From Coffea arabica (Eukaryota > Streptophyta > Magnoliopsida > Gentianales > Rubiaceae), in assembly GCF_036785885.1 (NCBI RefSeq), contig NC_092329.1, forward strand, positions 1,984,001-2,048,000: a DNA stretch of 64,000 nucleotides. The letters run 5' to 3'. Under the pieces are notes generated by a model that worked only from the letters and a program-made list of their open reading frames with translations, did not search any database and was not told the DNA's origin. A program made the position numbers and the translations under genes. Position 1 is the stretch's first letter. The number at the start of each line of letters is the position of its first letter. Shown here one piece after another: positions 12,867 through 25,131 of this stretch.

Positions 12867-13585
12867 TTTGATAACCTAATTCAACATTTAAATTTAATGG
12901 ATTCGGATCTTAACATGTTTAGACGTGTTTAATAATAAAAAATTAAACATCTGAATTAATTAAATGGCACTAAATTTTTTAGCCAAAACTTACTCCAAAA
13001 AATAAGTGATAAGCTATTAACTTATCACTAAATGTGATATATACTCAAATTTATTATATTTAGGGTAAAATACAAAAAAGCCCTCCGTGGTAAACCTAAT
13101 ACACAGAAAAGTCCCCCTTGTAGTTTCAAAATATACAACACGATACCCCGTACTTTGAACTAAATTGTAAATGTGATAGAATCCGTTAAACTTAACGAAA
13201 ATGACTTATTGGAATCTAAAAAAAAAATTTTATATATAGTTTTTAACAAATATACCTGTTCTACCTCTTAACTCTCAATTCTCTCTATTTAGAAAATAAA
13301 ACAAATGATTTTTTAGAACTGTCTTTTGCTTAATTATATCAGGGCATTTTTGTCATTTCGTCCATTTCCGTTAAGTTTAACGAATTCTGCCACATTTACA
13401 ATTTAGTTCAAAGTACGGGGTGTCATGTTGTATATTTTGAAATCACGATGGGCTTTTTTGTATATTAAGTTTACCACATGGGGATTTTTTGTTTTTTACT
13501 CTTAGATTTAATACTTAACAATTCAATAATTTAATGAATCCAAATTTCAAATTTCAACTTTCAAACTCCAGTTTTATCAAACGCA
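12867..13585. mobile_element. Outer MITE, interrupted by another MITE
   Basis: The left border TGTTTGATAA near 12867 and the right border TTATCAAACGCA near 13585 are complementary ends, and the sequence just inside them (ATTTAATGGATTC versus GAATCCAAATTT) is also loosely inverted. Its centre is occupied by the element at 13063-13501. Removing that insert leaves a unit of about 270 bp. Borders are approximate by several bases. Confidence 0.55.
13063..13501. mobile_element. Mutator-like MITE (439 bp) nested in the outer MITE
   Basis: The arms are long and inverted, about 140 bases each. The phrase CCCGTACTTTGAACTAAATT in the left arm is repeated in complement in the right arm, followed by GTTAAACTTAACG near the centre. 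The flanks are TTATATTTA (13054-13062) and TTAGATTTA (13502-13510), a 9-bp target duplication with one mismatch. A 9-bp duplication plus long inverted arms is typical of Mutator-like elements. There is no coding capacity. Confidence 0.7.
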
Positions 13586-14711
13586 TCCTTACTTTACTTT
13601 CTTTAATCAGGGTAGTTGTTTAGAACATGTAAATCACACCTAGCTTTGGCGTTTTACCTTTTGATCTTATATAAATTACACTGCCTTATTTTATCAAATT
13701 CAAGGTTCAAATTTTGGATATAACAATTTATGGTGGAAAAGTTACGAGGATGAGAGGGAGAGTTAAAAAAAAAAGATATTACATTGCAAAAAATGCTAAC
13801 CTTTTTATCATTTATAAATTATATATCGCATTACAAAAAAAATGTTGCGGCAAATATTATAACAAAAATTTCAAATAATCTTTTATTCAATCACACTCAT
13901 GTCAATTCATATTCACATTTATTACACCTTATGCATTTACATATCTTTACGAATCAACTTCATTTTTACAAAAATGTAGCAATTGAGGACACTCCTAATA
14001 AGGTCTTATTGGGCGTGTGTTAGCCAACCCCATTTATTATACGAAACAAATGTCATGAGTTGTCTCTCACTTTCTCCAAAGAAGATAATCAACAAAGAAT
14101 TATTAGATGTCTAAATCTTCAAATCCCTGTTTTATAAAGATTTATCTAATTATCCATATTTACTAAGCGTAGTCATTATTCAATCATCAATTGTCTCAAA
14201 ATCCCATATTAGTTTTACCAATGTCATAAATTTTGAATTTAGCTGGTATAGAAATGAAGTGAGGCGGCCCGGATGGCTTTGAATTTATCGATAACATATA
14301 CACAAACGAAGTCAGTCACTAATAAGATGTTTTTCCCCCTTCCAAAAAAAAGAAAAGAAAAGAAAAGAAGTACTTCCTTTATTTATTTTAAGTTGATAAA
14401 TCACAAAATTGTCGTATTAAACTCTTTCCTCCAGTGGTACACTACAATACAATATAGCATCCTTAATCCTTAATAGGATCCATTCCTTTTTTTTTATCAA
14501 TTAATAATTTCGACATTACTTCTATTCCTACTTTAAACTAGTTGAAGGACTGCCCAACTGAATCAAGGGCACCAACGAGAATTAAACTACAATTCGACTA
14601 AACGAGTAAACTACAGACTCGTTTGGATTTGAAGAAATCACATGCCAGTAGCAAGTGATGGGAGGTCAGGGCGGCAAAGGTCAAATCCTTTGATCTCCCA
14701 CCTTACAAAGA

Positions 14712-14859
14712 ATTGTTTGGATTGCAATTTTTCTTTGAATTGTTTGAATTGTTACGTTTTCCGTGAACACAATTTTCAATTACATTTTTACCTTATATAT
14801 ATGAAATCACTACAGTAATTTTTCTACCAAAAATCTAGAAAAATGCAATCTAAACAAGC
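14712..14859. mobile_element. Small MITE, about 148 bp
   Basis: The left end TTGTTTGGATTGCAATTTTTC (approximately) is matched by the complement of the right end GAAAAATGCAATCTAAACAA. The interior is short and AT-rich with no coding potential. It resembles family A in its TTGTTTGGAT ends but not in its interior, so I treat it as a separate family. Confidence 0.6.
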
Positions 14860-14913
14860 CTAGGCTGTTGGTTCTTAATTTAATCCATATGTCCAAAAAT
14901 CATGCTAACAAAT

Positions 14914-15930
14914 TCGGTTTGACAATGTGAGTTTTTGCTAAGTTTGTCTTCTACCAATTTTTTAAAATAAATTTAACTACAATAATCTCAAAAAAAAATT
15001 TAAAAATTTTAAATTACACACTTCAAAATACTCAAAATACATAAAAAAAAGTTTTCCTTTCTCCTTTCTTCTTCCACCTCAACCTATCACCACCTCCACC
15101 GCCGACCAAGACTAGCAAGCACGGACAACATCTTCCACCTCCGGTCACCTCTTTTTCCTTTTTTTTTCCCTTTCTCTCCTCCTTCTCTCCTACCCTGTCC
15201 CCCCTACTCTTCCTCTCCCTCTCTGCCCGATCTGGTCATGCAACTAGATCGCGCTAGGAGGAGAGGGAGAGGAAAAAAAAAGAATTTTTTTTTTGTTGCT
15301 GTAACTTCCAGCGGGGGGAGGGAGAGAGGGAGAGGGAAGGGGAGGAGAGCGGGAAGAGGGGGAGAGAGAAAATGCAAAAAAAAAAAAATTGTTTCTGCGG
15401 TTGCAACTTTCGGCGAGAGGGAGGGAGTGGTGGCAGGGAAGGGGGAAGGGGAGAAGGGAGGAAAGGGGGAGAGGGAGATGGAAAAATGCCAAAAAAAAAT
15501 AAATTTGTTTCTACTGCTGCAACTTCCTTCCAGGCGCCGCCGGGGGGAGGGAGAAGAAGAAGAGAGGAAAAAAAAGAAAAAAGAAAGAAAGGAGAAAAAA
15601 GAGAAAAGGAAAGAGAGAAAAAAAAAAGGAAAAAAATTTTATCTTAAAAATTTTCCTACAACTTTTATAGTAAACTACAGTAAAAATTTAGACAAACATC
15701 CAAAAAATTCGTTTGATAAGTGAGTTTTTTGGGTGTTTGTCTAAACCTTTACTGTAACTTACTGTAGAAGTTTTTAAATTTTTTTTTGAAGTGTGTGTGT
15801 GTTTTTTTTAAATATTTTGAAGTGTATAGTTTAAAAATTTTGAGAAATTTTTTGAGATTATTGTATGTAAAGTTTTAAAAAAACTTGTAGCAGATAAACT
15901 TGGCAAAAAACTTGTCTGCCAAACAAGGCC
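14914..15930. mobile_element. 1-kb inverted-repeat element with a GA/CT-rich core
   Basis: The left arm (about 14914-15055) and the right arm (about 15795-15930, ending TTGTCTGCCAAACAAGGCC) are imperfect inverted copies of each other. Both carry ACAATAATCTCAAAAAA and an ACACACTTCAAAATA-like phrase in complement. Inside lies a CT-rich stretch, then three GA-rich modules at about 15270, 15370 and 15490. A second, smaller inverted pair sits at about 15650-15790. No transposase is seen. It looks like a compound non-autonomous DNA element. Confidence 0.55.
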
Positions 15931-16584
15931 CTCATTTGCCAGTAATTAGTAAGACAAGAAGCAGTAGCTAGTAAGACAAGAAGTAGTTTGAAGTGGTGTT
16001 TTCCCTTTCCTTAATCTCCATATGGTTCCTAGGGGATTGAATTATTTTCAAGTTTTGATACTTATTTTTGTCGAAATTTGTTCTGAAAATGCCTAGTGAA
16101 CTTGAAGTGCATGTGAATATCTCTCCAGTCTGAAGTCTCCATTTTGTAGGATTGTCAAGTGAATTCTACTCTACCTGCTTAATAATCTGAAGACGGTACG
16201 GAGCCCGTCCTGACAATAACAGAGTGGTTTACCTGTATATCTATCCTGGCTCCAATGCGAAGATGTGGATCAACTTATTCAGTCACCCCTTGCAGGCTGC
16301 AGGTGAATTGATGGAGGCAACCTACCGGGCCTTCGCCAAATTAATCGTCATCGGGGAAATTCTCAGTCAATTCCAACCTTTTTTAATTTGTTTTTCCTTT
16401 GTCATCAGCTGGTACGTGTGATTAATAATCTTATGACAAAGTGTAATCTAAAAGCCAATTGCTGCTACTTAGTTAACTCGGGATTGGTTAACAGGATGGC
16501 ATCCCAAAAAAAAAGTTCAATTATACAACACGATGCTGCAAAGAATGGTTAGTTATCAACCTGTCATTTGCATTGACTACGGAC

Positions 16585-19128
16585 CTAGGGAATTTGTTCA
16601 GCCTTACTCATAAGCTGTAAAACTGAATTTGCTTTCCTTCGACCTCTGTCAGTTCCACTCTTGGTGACTTCAACTAGATGTTCATACACACCATACTGAA
16701 GTGCAGCCAGAATGAGATTGGAGTTATTTGAACCCAACTGCAGAAGAACTGCAGTTGCACATTCCTTGTTTTTGGGAGTGCCGTCTCTGATGAAGTTAAC
16801 AAGAGTCTCAATAAATGAGAGCTGTCCAATTTCTTGCCTTCCCTCCGGATTTGATGCAAGTAGCAGCAGAAGGGAGAGGATTTCGTCAATCATGTCTAAG
16901 TTCCTGTCCTCCAGTAGGCTGAGTAATGGAGTCACAATGCCAGCTTCAATAGCCCTGGACTTGTTACTATGATTGAGACAGAGATTGAAGAGTGCAGTCA
17001 CAGCATCCTTTTTTCCCCTTATTGTCCCATTTTTCAACAGCAGTACCAATGGTGGGATGCCGTTTAAATCTCCTACTGTTGCTTTATTCTCATCGAGCAT
17101 TGATAAGCTGAACAATGCTGCGGCCGAATTTTCTTTGGCACCAACAGTTCCACTCCGCAAAATTTCAATTATAGCTGGAATAGGGTTTTCTCTGGATATG
17201 AGCTTCTTGTTTGACTCGTCAATTGACAAGTTCAATGTTGCTGTTACAGCATGCTCCCGGATTTTGGAGTCTGGATAGGACAGTAGTTGCACAAGTGGTT
17301 GGATTCCTCCACTACTGGCAATCAAAATCCTGTTTGCAGGACTCTCTTTGGAGAGAATACGAATCTTCTCCACCGCACTCCTCTGCACATCTAGCTGACT
17401 TGAAGATAGATTTTGAACCAAGGATAATATCTCTCCATCATCTTCCGTAACGGGATTCTTGGGGTTTGCAGATGCTTCCTTTGTGAAAAGTTGGAAATTG
17501 TTCTTGGTACCCCACTGCCGAATTAAGTTTCGGAGGGCAAAATTTGGTGCTAGTGATAAGTGAGTTAACTCTTGCCCTGATTTTGGACAGGTTCGATGAC
17601 CTGAATCCAACCATTGCTGTATGCTCTCTCTTTCGTAGGTCTACAATGGACGTTGATTATAAACAAAGAATTAGTGTCAGAGCTACATGGCCTTGATCTA
17701 CACATCAGTTTTGTACCAAGTGGTAGAATGCAAGGGAAGTAAAGTTTCTTAATGAGAAAATATAAGCAAATATGGAAAAGGGTGCATGGTGGTTGAGGTT
17801 GGGTTAAAGAACCCGGAGAAATATGTTATTACCTGTCCAGTTGCTACGATTACCGGATCTATCATAATCTCCAAGGTAATGGGACAGAGGAACTCATGGG
17901 GAATTTCTACAGCAGAAGCACATTTTTTACGAGTTTTTGGCATAAGCGGATCGTCAAGTGCACCAGTTTCTGGAACAGCGGCAAACTTTTGGAATTTTTT
18001 TAGAAGAAGTGTGATTTGTTGAGTGCCTTCTGCATTATGACCTCTTCTGTCTTTGACAAGCCTTCTAACAGCCAACGTTTCAGCCTTCAGCTCCTCAACC
18101 GTACGTAAAGCTAGCTTGTTTGCCAACCTTTCAACACTAGCAATGTCTGCATTCCTATCATTCTCTGTGGACAATGCCACCATCAAATCCATCGTGAATT
18201 CCATATCCTGAGTATCAGCCCGCGATCTGGATCTCCTAATTTGTGCCCGCATCAACTCAACCTGTATAAAATTAGCGTCCAAGGCAACAAATGAAAAGAA
18301 TTACGCCTCTTTCATCATCGAAAAAAGGAAAAAAAAAGAAAAAAAGGCCAATCAATAGCTGTTAAGAATTAGTCAAATAGCATCCAACATCATTATCCAT
18401 AAACTGAGACAAAACATTAGGCACTGAAAATCCTGCAGCAGCTAGGGATGTACGCGTGCAAGTGACAACCCCAAATGCAAATGCTATAAGCCCATAATGT
18501 CCTTCTAGAAAGAAAATGCAGATGTTATAGTAAGATTTACGATGACAGACCTGTTCTTTCTCTTCATCCGAAATTCCAAGCTCCTCGTACGGCATGCCAT
18601 CCAAAGCCCGACTTATTTTTGCATATACAGAATGAAACCTGACCATAATGGCTTCCGTTTCTAATGCCTAAACCACGGTAATATTTAGTAACAGGAAATT
18701 AGCATGCTCAAAAAGGCACGAACAAAATCAGAAATGCGGGAAATTAAGGACAAAAGCATATCAAGGGAATTACCAACCAGGTAAATTTTGCTTCCGCAAT
18801 GACAGGTGGTCAACAATTTCTTGGCAGAAATGAAGGCTTTCTTCAATTTGTTTAAGCATTCAAGGGCTGCTTCTGGAATCGGCTTGTCAAGGTCTCTAAA
18901 TTCTTCTAAGAAAGGTAACAAGAGCTTCAATCTTCTAACAAGGCTTTGACACTCTTTCCTTTGGGTCTTCCTGAATTCTCCTATGGACTTTACATTTTCA
19001 ATCATGCCTATGAGTTCTTCAACCACATCCATTTGATCCTGAGTTTTCTTGACCACCGGGCTCAATGGCTTCTTGTCTTCCTCTCCAATCTCCCCTTCTA
19101 CGACGTGGCGCCCGCCAGCTGTCGCCAT
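16585..19128 (-). CDS. U-box/ARM-repeat E3 ubiquitin ligase, PUB15-like, complete, 4 exons
   Basis: Plant U-box ubiquitin ligase that moves ubiquitin from an E2 to a target bound by its armadillo repeats. Exons in transcript order are 19128-18778, 18667-18551, 18261-17833 and 17640-16585. They sum to 1953 nt, or 650 aa, and every intron falls between codons. The N-terminal UND-type helical region covers about residues 30-230. The U-box starts at about 276 with [20 protein letters not shown] and continues across the last intron with [23 protein letters not shown] repeats fill about 365-640, with typical phrases such as [20 protein letters not shown]. The first donor is GTTGGT, less canonical than the others, but only this choice keeps [11 protein letters not shown] in frame. 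The family is certain; the PUB15-like assignment rests on remembered similarity of the linker before the U-box. Confidence 0.93.
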
Positions 19129-21195
19129 CCCTAAATGTTCTTCAAACTTTCCCTGATTTTTTTCACATGGTGGTTATATTCAGTATGCGAAAACTTAAAA
19201 AGGAAAAAAAAATCGACATGGAATTCCTTTACTTTGTCTTGAAACAAAATTCTCCTGGATAATGAGAGAGAGAGAGACCAATAGGAAACCCACCAGTAAG
19301 TATGGAATATTATACAAATTTTTTTTTATTAGGTATTGGGGCTCTATTTCTCTTTCATTTATGACTGCTACTAGGAAATTGTCCGTGCATTTAGCTTCAC
19401 GTTAGTCATCATGGAGAACAATTTCTTGTGGTCCAAAATCCTGAAAATGGTAATAAAAGAATGTTTTGGACGTATGATATATATGTAAAATTTAAATTTA
19501 GAATTAATTATGATAGCACGTGCAATGTTAATGTATAAAAAAATAATTTTTTCTTTGAAGGCAAATCATATAAAAGAGGCTTGCAAGTTAGTTTAGTAAG
19601 AATAAGAACAGTTTGTAATCATAAGCCAAAAAGGGGGGGGGGGGGGGGGAACTTGAGGGACAATTTTCACGAAAGGTCCTTCACAAACATAAACTTTTTT
19701 AATCCCTTACATTCAAAGCGATGTATTTTGGATCCAAGCACTTTGGTTCCAAATTCTTGATCCAATTATTATGATTATTTTTTACCTAAAAAGATGCATA
19801 TACCATATGTTGATCAATTAGGGTGTAGAAATGGAAAAAAGAGCAAGTTTGCTTGCAGGAAAAGCCGTATAGATATGTTCGTCATAATGTTGAAGAGAAA
19901 CTTGCCTCAATGCATGCCTTTAGAATAAAAATTTGGGATCAAATTGATTATTTTTTTTAATGTGTGAGGATCAAAATGCATCATTTTACATTTTGAGGGA
20001 CTAAGAAAAAGACAACTAGCAAATGTAAGGAGCCTTCTTTTGTACAGCTTTTCCCAAAAAAAAAAAAAAAAATCTCATAATTAGGTTGTAATAAGGAAAG
20101 TTTATCCACCCTCTCATGATTATTAATGTGGGAATTTTTGAAGAAAAGCAGGATGGAACACAAACAAACACGTTTTTAATCACTTTTTTTTTTCCCGTTA
20201 TGTGATTTCTAAACAACATCGAATCCAAAACAAATCAAATGTGTTTTTAAAAATAGAGAGCACCAATTGTACCTCAACAAGCCAAGTTTGAATTTGAAAA
20301 TAAAAACATAATTGTAGCTTCTTTCCGGCTTACAATTTAAAAGTAGTAAAAAGAATAGCCGAGGGAATGATGCCCTAACCCTATTGGAATTTGGTCATCT
20401 TCATTTATTCTCTAGGCTGATTAACAGTTGTGATACAAGCACAAATGTTTGTTAGTTAGTACCATTCAAATCAGAACTAATAAAAAGCACAACAAAGAAA
20501 AGTTAAAATAACAATTTATAGTTCCCACAAGAATAGGCATAGCAATTTTACAGAGTAATGGGCTATATAGTGCATGGATGGAATTGGAAATCAGTTGTGT
20601 AAATGGCCAGACCAGACCATACCATTATTACCATATATAGAAAATCAGTTATCTAATTCATTAGCAAATTCAGTATACTCCCCCGTCTCACTTTGATAGT
20701 CCTGATTTTTTTTTCCACACAATTTAAGAAAAAGTAGTTAACTTTATTGGAACAATTAATTTAGGTAACTATTTTCCTAAAATACCCTCACATTAATTAA
20801 ATATAACTTTATGGAAACTTGAATTGATGGTAAAAAAAGAATTAACTCTCGTTCAATGGGGGTAGATTTATAGTAACAACAACTTACATTTAATAAGGGT
20901 ATTTTAGAAAAATTAAAATACAATTACATTCGGAAAGTGAACTATAATTTGGGACAGACAAAAAAGGAAAACAGGACTGTCAAAGTGAGACGGAGGGAGC
21001 TTTTTTTTTTTTTGGAAAAAAAATTGAGAAAGCATCTCAGTAGTAGACCCGGCTGTCTTAAATACTCCTTTAAATTAATGTAAGGGCATCATCAGAATCA
21101 TCATCATCTATCTGGGTAAAAGTTTTTGAAACACACATTTGACCTGGGCGGCGGAGGGGATTTTTTTTTTTTTTTTTTTGGGAGAGGGACGAGGG
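19129..21195. other. Intergenic between divergent U-box and cyclin genes
   Basis: It contains a run of 17 G at 19633-19649, several poly-A/T tracts and one Stowaway-like MITE. The short frames in it are not gene-like. The last few hundred bases belong to the cyclin promoter. Confidence 0.6.
20678..20999. mobile_element. Stowaway-like (Tc1/Mariner) MITE, 322 bp
   Basis: The ends are CTCCCCCGTCTCACTTTGAT at the left and the complement of TCAAAGTGAGACGGAGGGAG at the right, the classic Stowaway terminal repeat. TA precedes the left end; the matching TA at the right is lost. The element is non-coding. A related copy in opposite orientation lies at 47146-47461. Confidence 0.85.
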
Positions 21196-21210
21196 GTTCG
21201 ACGGCTGAAA

Positions 21211-21280
21211 GAACCGTTAATAAGCAAAGAATAGACCATCGCAACTTTTCATCCAACGGCCACAATTTACTAGCCGTTGT
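21211..21280 (+). promoter_or_regulatory. MSA (M-phase specific activator) element cluster of the cyclin gene
   Basis: At 21252-21262 the plus strand reads TCCAACGGCCA, a perfect match to the MSA consensus YCYAACGGYYA that three-repeat MYB (MYB3R) factors bind in G2/M genes. Two more AACGG cores lie on the minus strand at 21214-21218 and 21274-21278. They sit 540-600 bases upstream of the start codon and about 290-360 upstream of the 5' UTR intron, which fits a promoter of a mitotic cyclin. Confidence 0.75.
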
Positions 21281-21569
21281 TTTCAAAATATGAAAAGAGG
21301 GCTATGTCCGGACATATTTCCGCCGTTTTTACCCTTTCATCCCGCTTTTATCCATTTTCTTCCTACTGCAATTAAGCAATAAAACCCTCAATACAACCAA
21401 CCCAGAAGACTGAGATATAGACAAGGTTAATGAAAAAGAGAGAAACACTTCTTCAAGATGAATCCCCTCCACTGATCATTTTGGTGGAGCTTTCTCTGGT
21501 CTCTCTCTTCATTTGACGGCCGCTTTAACTGAAACAATAAGATACTTCCTTTCATCGGAATTACTGCAG

Positions 21570-21797
21570 GTATCTTTATCTGGGATTCTCGTCATAACCC
21601 TGGATTTTAGTTTCATCTCTCTTTATGTTTTATGAATTGGGTTTTCTTCTTTTCTTTTTCCTTTTTTCTTTTTTCGAATCCTTATATTACGTTTGTTTGG
21701 ACTGCTTATTTCTGCGATAAATTATTTTTAAGTAACTACTCAAATTCTTGAATGGGTTTTTGAAAAGTTCTTTTGTTTTTTTAAATCCTGTTATTAG
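21570..21797 (+). promoter_or_regulatory. 5' UTR intron of the cyclin gene
   Basis: Donor CTGCAG|GTATCT and acceptor TTATTAG|GTGTAG bound a T-rich 228-base intron ending 18 bases before the ATG. The position and base composition are typical of plant leader introns. This is inference from the splice signals. Confidence 0.55.
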
Positions 21798-21815
21798 GTG
21801 TAGCTGTTCTTGAAG

Positions 21816-24800
21816 ATGGCCAAGACGGCAGGATCAGATGAGAACTACCCGGGTTTGATTAGGCCCTCTAACACTCGAGGTACTTGAATTTTGAATGCAG
21901 CTTATCTTCTCATAGTTTGGTCTCTCTTGATTATTTTCTTTTATTTATTTTGATCATCCACTCAAGTTATGATGGTCTGGCATCCATAGATTACAAAACC
22001 CTAACTTCTGATATCATTTGATTGTGTATCAAAAGGGGATATGGGGGCTAGAGGAGGAAAGTTGACGGAATCAATTGGGCAGAATAGGAGGGCATTGAGC
22101 ACCATCAATAGGAACGTTATAGGGCCTCCACCTTATCCCCGTGTTGTCCACAAAAGAGGTGTCTTGGCAGAGTATGATCTCTTAAACCCTAATCTTTGAG
22201 GGTTCTTAAAAATTTGATCTTTCTATTCATTCAAATGAATTACTCGTCCTTTTCCTTTGTTTTATTTAAAACCCTGGTCATTTTATACAGGCATAATGCA
22301 ACCGCTGCTAATATCCCTCCTATTCCAGTCCATCGACCAATCACTAGGTTGGTGGATTCTGCTATCCTTGATGTCGGTTCTGAGATTTAAGTGGCTTTAT
22401 CATTCTTCATTTATTGGTTATCTAAGATTAAGAAGCTGCACATTTGGTTGCAGAATGAACTATTTTGTGTCACTTTGTCTATTTGTTTTCCTTTTGTCTT
22501 GGTTCTTGCTATATGATCAGGAAGTTTGCGGCTCAAATGGCTTCGAAACAGGATCAGCCTCTGATTCAGGTATACATCACTTTTGGAAACAAATGAAAGA
22601 TGGCAAAGGAAGACGAATTTCTATCGTTGTCAAATGATTTATGTGTGTTATTGTTGTAAGTCTGAATAGTGTGATTTTATTTCCATAGGAAACAAAGCCA
22701 GTAGTCAATTCAGTCCCTAAAGCAAGTGCATCTGAAGATTGCGTCATTATTGATGTGGAGGACTACAAGTCAAATGGTGACTATCCAGTGCCAATGTCCG
22801 TGCAACACACAGAAGCTATGCTCGAGGAAATAGATCGGATGGTATTTAATTCACTTTTTTTATTTTCTTTTGGTTTTATTGGATGGCTTCCTTCATCTTT
22901 TACTTGATTGTAGGATGCTGAGTTTGAGATGGAGGATATAGCTGTGGAACAAGTGGTGGACATAGACAGTGTTGATAAGAATAACCCACTAGCAGTTGTG
23001 GAATATATCGATGACTTGTATGCCTACTACAAAAGAACCGAGGTCACATAACAAATCCATTCTCCAGCATTCTTTAGGACTTAAGTTTGGTTATTGTCTA
23101 TTTGTTTCAAATTGCTCTACTTTGTTCTCCACATGAGCTTAGTCCATTCATTGAGCTTGTAACCCTTCTTTGCCTTGTCTTAAATGATGTTCTCTTGTTT
23201 CCACTCTAAAGTCATGTTTCCTTATAGTGAACTATGTCAACTCAGTAAGTTTATCTATGTGCGTAGCACTTCAGATTGGTTATTATCTATTTCTTTCAAA
23301 TCAGTAACTTTTCCAATGTGCTTAGTTCATTGATTGAGTTCATGACTTTTGTTTGCTTGTTTTAAATGATTGTGCATATAGTCCTGCCCTATATATAGTC
23401 TTGTTTCCACTCCAGCGTCTTGTTTCCATATAGTGAATTATGTTAATTAGTAAGTTTTCCTATGTGCTTAGTCCATTCTTTTAGTTCATAACCCTTCTTT
23501 AGGCCAGTGAAAGAGAGAAGCCTAGTTTATTCAATTTGAATTAATTCACTTGATTTAACTGAAGCATCTTTGCTAACTGCTACTCGAATTGAGCACTGCT
23601 GTCTTTACAGATTTCTTCTAATTCCTTCTTAAGAGGAAAAAAAAAGTAACAACCAGTTCTTAATTGTGATACAAGGTAATATTTGAAAGAAGTGACAGTA
23701 ATGTCTTGCGGCTTTTGCCCCAAAAAAAAAAAAAAGATTTGCAGATATTTGATCCCCCATTTGTTGACAGACTCTTATCTTTATTTCAGTTTTATTTCAT
23801 TATTCGCATGCAGATATCTAGCTGTGTCCCATCGAACTACATGGCACAGCAATTTGACATCAATGAGAGGATGAGGGGCATTCTTATTGACTGGCTGATA
23901 GAGGTAAAGAAACAATTTCACATTATTTTGGCATTCTTACAAATTCTGAACTGTCAGAAGTAAGAAAAAGGTTGCGGCTAACACTGTACTTCTGAATGTA
24001 CAGGTGCATTACAAGTTTGAACTGATGGATGAGACCTTGTATTTAACTGTCAATCTAATAGATAGGTTCTTAACAACAGTCTCTGTGGTGCGCAAGAAAC
24101 TTCAACTTGTTGGAGTGACAGCAATGCTTCTGGCTTGCAAGTATGAAGAAGTTTCTGTTCCTGTCGTTGAAGACCTCATATTGATTTCTGACAGGGCTTA
24201 CTCCAGAAATGACGTGCTTGAGATGGTAGGTTTGTTATGGCATCTATTGTCTATGAGTTGATCTTTGATATATGAAGGTTTCCTTTGTCATATAACTAAA
24301 ATTGAACTGTGGCTCGCTGCAGGAGAGCTTAATGATCAATACCTTGCAGTTTAATCTTTCAGTGCCTACTGCTTATGTCTTCATGAGGCGCTTTCTTAAA
24401 GCTGCTGACTCTAATAAAAAGGTATTGTTTCGTATTTAGTGTATGTGAATTTTTTGCGCTATCTTGATCTGCCTAATAACTGGCAATAATCTTCTGGTGA
24501 CTAGTTGGAGCTTCTGTCCTTCTTTATCGTTGAGCTGTGCCTCGTCGAGTATGAAATGCTTAGGTTCCCCCCGTCTCTCTTAGCAGCAGCAGCAATCTTT
24601 ACTGCACAATGCTCTGTCAATGGGTTCAAGAAGTGGACTAAGACATGCGAGAGGCACACAAACTACACTGAAGATCAGCTTTTGTAAGTGGTTCCTTGTG
24701 CTCTTTTCACACATTAATGAATTTTTTCATAAAAGAAAATAGTATATTAATTGTACGTGTCTTTTTGGTTATTCTAGGGAATGCTCAAAACTCATGGTTA

Positions 24801-24946
24801 CTTTCCATCAGAAGGCAGGCACTGGCAAGCTTACCGGTGTTCACCGAAAGTACAGCACATCAAAATATGGATATGCTGCCAAATCACAACCTGCCCTTTT
24901 TCTGTTGGACGCAACTTTTCACAGCAAGATTGATTTGGCCCGTTGA
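21816..24946 (+). CDS. CYCB2: B2-type mitotic cyclin, complete, 11 exons
   Basis: Regulatory subunit of mitotic cyclin-dependent kinase that drives entry into M phase. Exons: 21816-21879, 22036-22171, 22291-22347, 22521-22569, 22689-22841, 22914-23042, 23814-23903, 24004-24225, 24323-24421, 24505-24683 and 24778-24946. They sum to 1347 nt, or 448 aa. A destruction box [10 protein letters not shown] at residues 39-48 marks the protein for APC/C-driven degradation. The cyclin N fold (about 185-310) includes [20 protein letters not shown] and [16 protein letters not shown]. The cyclin C fold covers about 312-430. The HYKFEL phrase at the end of the first helix is typical of plant B2 rather than B1 cyclins. 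The upstream MSA motifs agree with G2/M expression. The start is the first ATG after the leader intron and gives the usual short acidic N terminus. Confidence 0.95.
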
Positions 24947-25131
24947 GCAACACACAAGTTGCTGTGCATTTTCGTTGATCTGATGTACAAATTTAGCTGA
25001 GTTCTATTTTCCAGATTTGCTTTCTTGACTTTTAAACCAACCGTCTGTTCTCATCAAATAATATTATCTTGCATGGGATGAGTTTGCTTACAATCTAAGG
25101 ATAGCTGACTCCTCTAAGATCGATACACAAG
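24947..25131 (+). other. Cyclin 3' flank
   Basis: Probable 3' UTR of the cyclin. AT-rich polyadenylation-like sequence (ATCAAATAATATTATC) occurs near 25055. Nothing else is visible. Confidence 0.45.

Larger units (their letters stand above)
12301..16584. other. Intergenic, AT-rich, filled with MITEs
   Basis: No gene is supported between the 319-aa gene and the U-box gene. The spacer is AT-rich with nested inverted-repeat elements, a SINE-like scrap near 14640-14700 with a B-box-like GGTCAAATCC, and a GA-rich 1-kb element. The long open frame at 15238-15723 is a by-product of purine-rich repeats. Confidence 0.6.

Noticed and set aside
15238-15723. Long open frame of 161 residues, rich in Lys, Arg, Glu and Gly
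   Set aside because: It follows three purine-rich repeat modules inside an inverted-repeat element. The composition is simple-sequence and there is no domain.
18774-18778. Alternative first donor of the U-box gene at the nearby GTAATT
   Set aside because: It breaks the frame with exon 2. The GTTGGT donor gives the expected IYL|ALETEA join.
19633-19649. Run of 17 G as a quadruplex-forming regulatory site
   Set aside because: It is a single homopolymer in a spacer far from either gene start. Length is also prone to sequencing error.
22257-22637. Hydrophobic 126-residue frame
   Set aside because: It spans cyclin exons 3 and 4 and their introns in another frame. The cyclin splice model accounts for the interval.
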